Below, in pieces: positions 60,145 through 64,000 of a DNA stretch of 64,000 nt. The notes beneath the pieces are model-generated. The model was not told the DNA's origin. It saw only the letters and a program-made list of their open reading frames with translations, and ran no database searches. Numbering within the stretch: the first letter of the stretch is position 1; every line of letters begins with the position of its first letter. Source of the DNA: an uncultured Oscillospiraceae bacterium (GTDB lineage: Bacteria > Bacillota > Clostridia > Oscillospirales > Ruminococcaceae); NCBI GenBank assembly GCA_900548355.1, contig URKR01000008.1, positions 1 to 64,000 of the forward strand. The letters run 5' to 3'. Made by a program: the position numbers and the translations under genes.

Positions 60145-61338
60145 ATGCATGAAATCATCCTCGCCTACCAGGGCGAAATGACCCTCAAGGGCCTTAACCG
60201 CGGCAAGTTCGAAGCCGGCCTTGCCAAAATCATCCGCCACCGGCTTGAAGATCTCGGCCCGTTCAAGGTCCACTCAGCCCAGAGCACCGTCTTTATCGAC
60301 CCGCAGGAGGAGGGCCTTGACATTGACGAAGCCTTCCGCCGCGTTTCAAAGGTGTTCGGCATCGTCAAGCTCAGCCGCGCTGTCGCCTGCCCCAAAGAGT
60401 TTGGCGCAATCTGCGAGACGGCCGAAGCCTACCTGGGCGGCCAGCTCCGCAGCGTGCGGACGTTCAAAGTGGAAGCCAAGCGTGCGGATAAGAAATACCC
60501 GATGAAGAGCCCTGAAATCTGCCGTGAGGTCGGGGCGTACCTGCTCAGCCGCCACCCCTATCTGCGGGTGGATGTGCACAACCCCCAGCTCGAAATTATG
60601 ATTGAGGTGCGGGATACTGCGGCCTACATCCACGGCCCCAAGGTGGCGGCGGCCGGCGGGCTGCCGGTCGGCACAAGCGGCCGCGCGCTCAACCTGCTTT
60701 CGGGCGGTATCGACAGCCCGGTTGCGGCCTACTGCATGGCCCGCCGCGGCCTTGCGCTGCACCATATCCACTTCGCGAGCCCGCCTTACACCAGCCTGCG
60801 CGCCAAGCTCAAGGTTCAGGCGCTGGCCTGCGAACTGTCGGAATATATCGGCAACTGCGTGCTGTTTGTCGTGCCTTACACAAAACCGCAGGAATATATC
60901 CGTGACCACGCCCCCGCGCCGATCTTCACGGTGCTGATGCGCCGCAGCATGCTGCGCATTGCAAACCTGGTGGCGGCCAAAACCGGTATGGAAGCGCTGG
61001 TCACTGGGGAAAGCCTGGCCCAGGTGGCCAGCCAGACAATGGCGGCGCTTGCCTGCACCGACGCCGCCCAAAGCCTGCCGGTGCTGCGCCCGCTGATCGG
61101 GATGGATAAAAGCGAGATCATCGCCATCTCGCGTAAGATCGGCACGTTTGATACTTCGATCGAGCCGTATGAGGATTGCTGCACAATCTTCACCCCGCCG
61201 CACCCGAAAACAAAACCGACCCTTGCCGAAATTGAAGCCGCCGAAGCACAGATGCCCGGCCTTGCCGAGCTTGAAGAAGCCGCGGCGGAAGGGGTCGAAA
61301 AAATTTACATCCGCGTGGGAGACACGGCGGAATTTTGA
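60145..61338 (+). CDS. thiI: tRNA 4-thiouridine synthase ThiI, no rhodanese domain
   Basis: A 397-residue enzyme thiolating U8 of tRNA. An N-terminal ferredoxin-like/THUMP region (about 1-165) precedes a PP-loop domain with LLSGGIDSPVAAY (about residues 186-198). The C-terminal rhodanese domain of the E. coli protein is absent, as in Bacillus ThiI, which relies on a partner desulfurase; the upstream gene supplies that. Cys residues in EPYEDCCTIF near residue 350 are conserved in the short-form family. Confidence 0.95.
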   Translation: MHEIILAYQGEMTLKGLNRGKFEAGLAKIIRHRLEDLGPFKVHSAQSTVFIDPQEEGLDIDEAFRRVSKVFGIVKLSRAVACPKEFGAICETAEAYLGGQLRSVRTFKVEAKRADKKYPMKSPEICREVGAYLLSRHPYLRVDVHNPQLEIMIEVRDTAAYIHGPKVAAAGGLPVGTSGRALNLLSGGIDSPVAAYCMARRGLALHHIHFASPPYTSLRAKLKVQALACELSEYIGNCVLFVVPYTKPQEYIRDHAPAPIFTVLMRRSMLRIANLVAAKTGMEALVTGESLAQVASQTMAALACTDAAQSLPVLRPLIGMDKSEIIAISRKIGTFDTSIEPYEDCCTIFTPPHPKTKPTLAEIEAAEAQMPGLAELEEAAAEGVEKIYIRVGDTAEF

Positions 61339-61369
61339 TTCGGTGAAGCATGGCCCGCAGAGGGCCGCG

Positions 61370-61405
61370 GCGCTGCGGCCTTTGGCGTAAAAAAGGCCGC
61401 GGGCG
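61370..61405 (+). terminator. Terminator-like hairpin after thiI
   Basis: GCGGCCTTT pairs with AAAGGCCGC around GGCGTAAA. No T-run follows on the plus strand, so transcription may continue to cinA. A second small dyad (CCGGCC/GGCCGG) lies near 61461-61477. Confidence 0.4.
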
Positions 61406-61505
61406 GCTCTTTCCGCAAAGGGTGCGCCCAAGGCGGCTGTTTGTAACGAACTTTTAACTTGTCCGGCCCGGCAAGGCCGGCCGGGACGCAAAGGGGTGAG
61501 CGGCT

Positions 61506-62801
61506 TTGACCGCGGAAATTATCTGTGTCGGCACCGAACTTCTGCTCGGCGATATCCTCAACACCAACGCCCAGTTTCTGAGCAGGGAACTCGCCGAACT
61601 TGGCATCAGCGTGCTGCATCAGCATGTTGTCGGGGATAACCCCGGCCGGCTGCGCGAGCTTGTCAATGAAGCGCGCGCCCGCAGTGACCTGCTTGTCTTT
61701 TCGGGCGGGCTGGGCCCGACCGCCGACGATCTGACCAAGGAAACCGTGGCGGAAGCCTTCGGCGATACACTGCAGTTTGATGAGGCCGAATGGCGCAAAA
61801 TCGTCGCGTTTTTTGCCAAAAGCGGCCGCACGCCGACCCCCAACAACCGCAAGCAGGCCATGGTGCCCACCCGCGGCCATAAGCTGCCCAATGCCCACGG
61901 AACCGCGCCCGGCGCCTGGTTTGAGGATGCGGCGCACCACGCCGCTGTGCTGATGCCCGGCGTCCCGCGGGAGATGCGGGCCATGTGGCGTGAAGATGTG
62001 CGCCCGCTGCTTGAAAAGCGGCAGAACTGCACAATTCATTCCATGACGCTGCGGGTGCTTGGCGGTGAAAGCAGCATTGCCAGCAAGGTTGCGCCTTTGT
62101 TTGAATCGGCCAACCCAACCGCCGCGATCTACTGCAAAACCGGCGAAAGCGAGATTCGGGTTACTGCCCGCGCCGCCACCGCCGCCGAAGCTGAGGCCGC
62201 CTGCCGCGCCAGGGTGGATGAATTCCGCAAGATCCTCGGCGATAATGCCTATGATGTCGATGTGCCGGGCCTTGCCCACACCGTGGTGCGGATTCTGCGT
62301 GCGCGCGGCTTGACCGTTGCCGCCGCTGAAAGTTGTACCGGCGGGCTGATTGCCAAAGAACTGACCGATGTGCCGGGGGCGAGCGAGGTTTTCCAGTTCG
62401 GGTTCGTGACCTACTCAGAAACCGCAAAAACCCGGCTGCTCGGGGTGGACCCGGGCTTGTTTGACCGCTATACCGTGATCTCCAGCCCGGTTGCCGCTGC
62501 AATGGCCCGCGGCGCGCTCGCGGTGTCGGGCGCAAAGCTTGCGGTCGGCATCACCGGGCTGGCCGGGCCGGGCGGCGCGCTGCCCGGCAAGCCGGTCGGC
62601 ACCGTGTATCTGGCCGGGGCCGACAACCGCACCGGCCGCACCCATGTGATGCGGCTCAATCTCGGCGGTTATGACAACCGGGATGTCATCCGCACCCGCG
62701 CCGCGCTGTATGCGCTGGACCTGATCCGCCGCATGGCGCTCGGACTTTCGCCTGAAAACGCCGTTACCCTCAAACCGGGCCAGCCCGCGCCGGAACTGTG
62801 A
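61506..62801 (+). CDS. cinA: CinA-like nicotinamide-nucleotide amidase/MoCo-domain protein
   Basis: A 431-residue CinA: an N-terminal COG1058 (MoCo-binding-like) domain with CVGTELLLGDILNTNAQFLS and FSGGLGPTADDLTKE, a KH-type linker (SMTLRVLGGESSI), and a C-terminal amidase domain with the catalytic Ser in AAAESCTGGLI, the Lys in SETAKTRLLGV and GITGLAGPGG. It salvages nicotinamide mononucleotide. The start is a TTG at 61506 with AAAGGGGTGAG upstream; no better ATG exists nearby. A partial paralogue follows. Confidence 0.94.
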   Translation: MTAEIICVGTELLLGDILNTNAQFLSRELAELGISVLHQHVVGDNPGRLRELVNEARARSDLLVFSGGLGPTADDLTKETVAEAFGDTLQFDEAEWRKIVAFFAKSGRTPTPNNRKQAMVPTRGHKLPNAHGTAPGAWFEDAAHHAAVLMPGVPREMRAMWREDVRPLLEKRQNCTIHSMTLRVLGGESSIASKVAPLFESANPTAAIYCKTGESEIRVTARAATAAEAEAACRARVDEFRKILGDNAYDVDVPGLAHTVVRILRARGLTVAAAESCTGGLIAKELTDVPGASEVFQFGFVTYSETAKTRLLGVDPGLFDRYTVISSPVAAAMARGALAVSGAKLAVGITGLAGPGGALPGKPVGTVYLAGADNRTGRTHVMRLNLGGYDNRDVIRTRAALYALDLIRRMALGLSPENAVTLKPGQPAPEL

Positions 62802-62844
62802 ACGCAGCAGGCGGCAAAAGGCGCCCGGAAATTCTGCGGCTTTC

Positions 62845-62880
62845 CCCCGGGGGCGGCGCGCCGCTGCCCCCGGCTTCCCT
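62845..62880 (+). terminator. GC-rich hairpin after cinA
   Basis: CCGGGGGCGGC pairs with GCCGCTGCCCCCGG (about 62848-62873), followed by CTTCCCT. It separates cinA from the CinA-like gene, probably as a partial terminator. Confidence 0.55.
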
Positions 62881-62925
62881 ACACGTCAGCATCTTTCCCG
62901 CCACAACCCAGAAACGAGGTGTCCC

Positions 62926-64000
62926 ATGTTAGCCAGCCAGATGTCGATTTTGCGGGTATTCGGTTTGCCGGAAGCCGAAATATCGGCCGTGGTGCGCGCG
63001 GCCGAAGCCGAGGGCTGCCCCGGCCTGCGGCTGCTTGAGCGTGACGGCGAGTTTGCCGTCTGCCTTCAGGTCAGCGCCCCTACCCAGGCAATGGCCGATG
63101 AATACTGCGAAAAGTGGACCCAGAAACTGCGCGCCCGCCTGGGGGACGCCGTCTATGGCACCGGAGAAGCCAGCCTGGCCCGGGCCACGCTGGATGCGCT
63201 GCTCAAAAAGCGGCGGCTGCTTGTCGCGGCGGATGAAACGACCGGCCGGCTGCTTGGCGCGCTGCTGCAACCGCTTGAACACAGTGAAGCAGCCTATGAT
63301 TTCGGTACCCATACCTGGGCGGATGCCGCCATGGCCCGCAAGCTTGTCACCCCGCCGGCGATCCTGCAAAAGTTCCCGGGCGATGTGCTGCAGGCCGCCG
63401 CGGCCCGCGCGGCGCTTTCACTCGGCGCGGCGGAAGCCGATTATGCGGTCGTCTATATGCCGGCCACCGTTGGCCAGGCCCCGTTTGTGCTGCTGTGCGA
63501 TAAGCGTGGGGCGCTGGCGGCCGCGGTCGGCCCCGACCTGCCTGACGCCGCCATCGCCAACCATCTGCTTGATCTTGTGCGCCGCCGCACGCTGGGGCTG
63601 CATCCGTCGGCCGGCACCATCAGCTTCCGCCCCGGGCATGAACATCCGCTCTTGATTGTCTCGCAGGACGGCCAGCCCGGCCAGGCGGTGCGTTCCACCC
63701 GGCGGCGGCCGGTGCGCCAGCCCGCCGCCCCGGCGGTGGATGGCCAGCCCACCGGCACCATTACATTTGAATCGGAGGATGCCCCGCCGCCCGCCCCGCC
63801 CGCACCCCGGCCGGCGGAGGAGGAAGACAGGGCGGATACCGTTACCTTTGACCCGCTGCCAAAGCTGACCGGCCCGCTTGATTTTGAAACCGCCGGCCCG
63901 GCGGCGGCAGCCGCTTCCCGCGCGGCGCGGGGGCAGCCGGCTGCAGGGGAGGAAGAACCGCCGGCCCACTCGCTGCTGGATGACGACATCCCCGATTTTT
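62926..64000 (+). CDS. CinA-derived protein with altered active site (partial, runs off window)
   Basis: 358 codons are visible with no stop. Residues 1-75 match the KH-type linker of the upstream CinA (SILRVFGLPEAEISA versus TLRVLGGESSIASK, and ARLGDAVYG versus ILGDNAYDV). Residues 95-220 match its amidase domain, but AAESCTGG becomes VAADETTGRL, the catalytic Lys segment becomes AMARKLVT, and GITGLAGPGG becomes VVYMPATVGQ. The COG1058 domain is missing. After about residue 240 comes a Pro/Ala/acidic extension with a repeated TITFESED / TVTFDPLP element. It is probably a non-catalytic paralogue with a new role. AACGAGGTG precedes the ATG. Confidence 0.8.
   Translation, partial: MLASQMSILRVFGLPEAEISAVVRAAEAEGCPGLRLLERDGEFAVCLQVSAPTQAMADEYCEKWTQKLRARLGDAVYGTGEASLARATLDALLKKRRLLVAADETTGRLLGALLQPLEHSEAAYDFGTHTWADAAMARKLVTPPAILQKFPGDVLQAAAARAALSLGAAEADYAVVYMPATVGQAPFVLLCDKRGALAAAVGPDLPDAAIANHLLDLVRRRTLGLHPSAGTISFRPGHEHPLLIVSQDGQPGQAVRSTRRRPVRQPAAPAVDGQPTGTITFESEDAPPPAPPAPRPAEEEDRADTVTFDPLPKLTGPLDFETAGPAAAAASRAARGQPAAGEEEPPAHSLLDDDIPDF

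Noticed and set aside
1..64000. CRISPR arrays, tRNA and rRNA genes
   Set aside because: No regularly spaced identical repeats and no tRNA cloverleaf or rRNA-like sequence was recognised in the intergenic regions on reading.

Overview
The window is about 64 kb of GC-rich (roughly 60-63% by eye) bacterial chromosome. Gene density is high, Shine-Dalgarno sites (AGGAGG/GAAGG types) precede most starts, and consensus sigma-A promoters (TTGACA-N17-TATAAT) and strong intrinsic terminators are common. Gene content (LysA, GreA-LysS, class II Fba, MATE pumps, a GPH symporter with cytoplasmic glycosidases, a ThiI lacking rhodanese next to a cysteine desulfurase, TnpV) points to a GC-rich gut Firmicute of the Oscillospirales, close to Gemmiger/Subdoligranulum/Faecalibacterium. 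That placement is inference from style, not a search result. No rRNA, tRNA, CRISPR array or intact transposase/integrase gene was seen.

Layout. 0-6.3 kb: a zinc-ribbon protein with 21 Sel1 repeats, then an XRE regulator overlapping an ABC exporter. 6.3-26 kb: mostly core genes (gltX and trpS divergent, MATE, lysA, Bax-inhibitor-like, hemW, PadR-HAAS pair, ppiB, a zinc phospholipase-like gene, an MFS transporter, an ECF sigma/anti-sigma/membrane operon, exonuclease III, MATE, fba, MATE). 26-34.5 kb: a carbohydrate locus with two tandem GH79-like glycosidases, a TetR regulator, a divergent GPH symporter and a type I pullulanase. 34.6-36.7 kb: greA-lysS, with a terminator-like hairpin in the greA leader. 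36.9-38.3 kb: a lower-GC Fic module. 38.6-40.7 kb: an OmpR-type two-component system. 40.9-47.3 kb: a GntR(YtrA)-type ABC operon built from a duplicated permease plus surface-protein module and one ATPase; its second permease is frameshifted. It is followed by an AT-rich lipoprotein gene. 48.2-49.9 kb: proC-proB. 49.9-53.2 kb: an AT-rich 3.2-kb island (tnpV, tetR, alpha/beta hydrolase, truncated gene) bounded by perfect 42-bp direct repeats that duplicate a promoter. 53.3-58.7 kb: an aldo/keto reductase with ferredoxin domain, two exported proteins and a second two-component system. 59-64 kb: cysteine desulfurase, thiI, cinA and a CinA-like degenerate paralogue running off the window.

How genes work together. 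The cysteine desulfurase and ThiI form a sulfur-relay pair for tRNA 4-thiouridine. The GPH symporter, TetR regulator and two cytoplasmic glycosidases look like a glucuronide (or related glycoside) uptake-and-hydrolysis locus. The PadR-HAAS, ECF sigma and GntR operons are self-regulated envelope or ABC modules with recognisable operators. Strongest leads: the 42-bp-repeat island, the CinA-derived pseudoenzyme, the duplicated permease/surface-protein ABC operon, the Fic module with a VbhA-like partner lacking the inhibitory Glu, and the greA leader attenuator.
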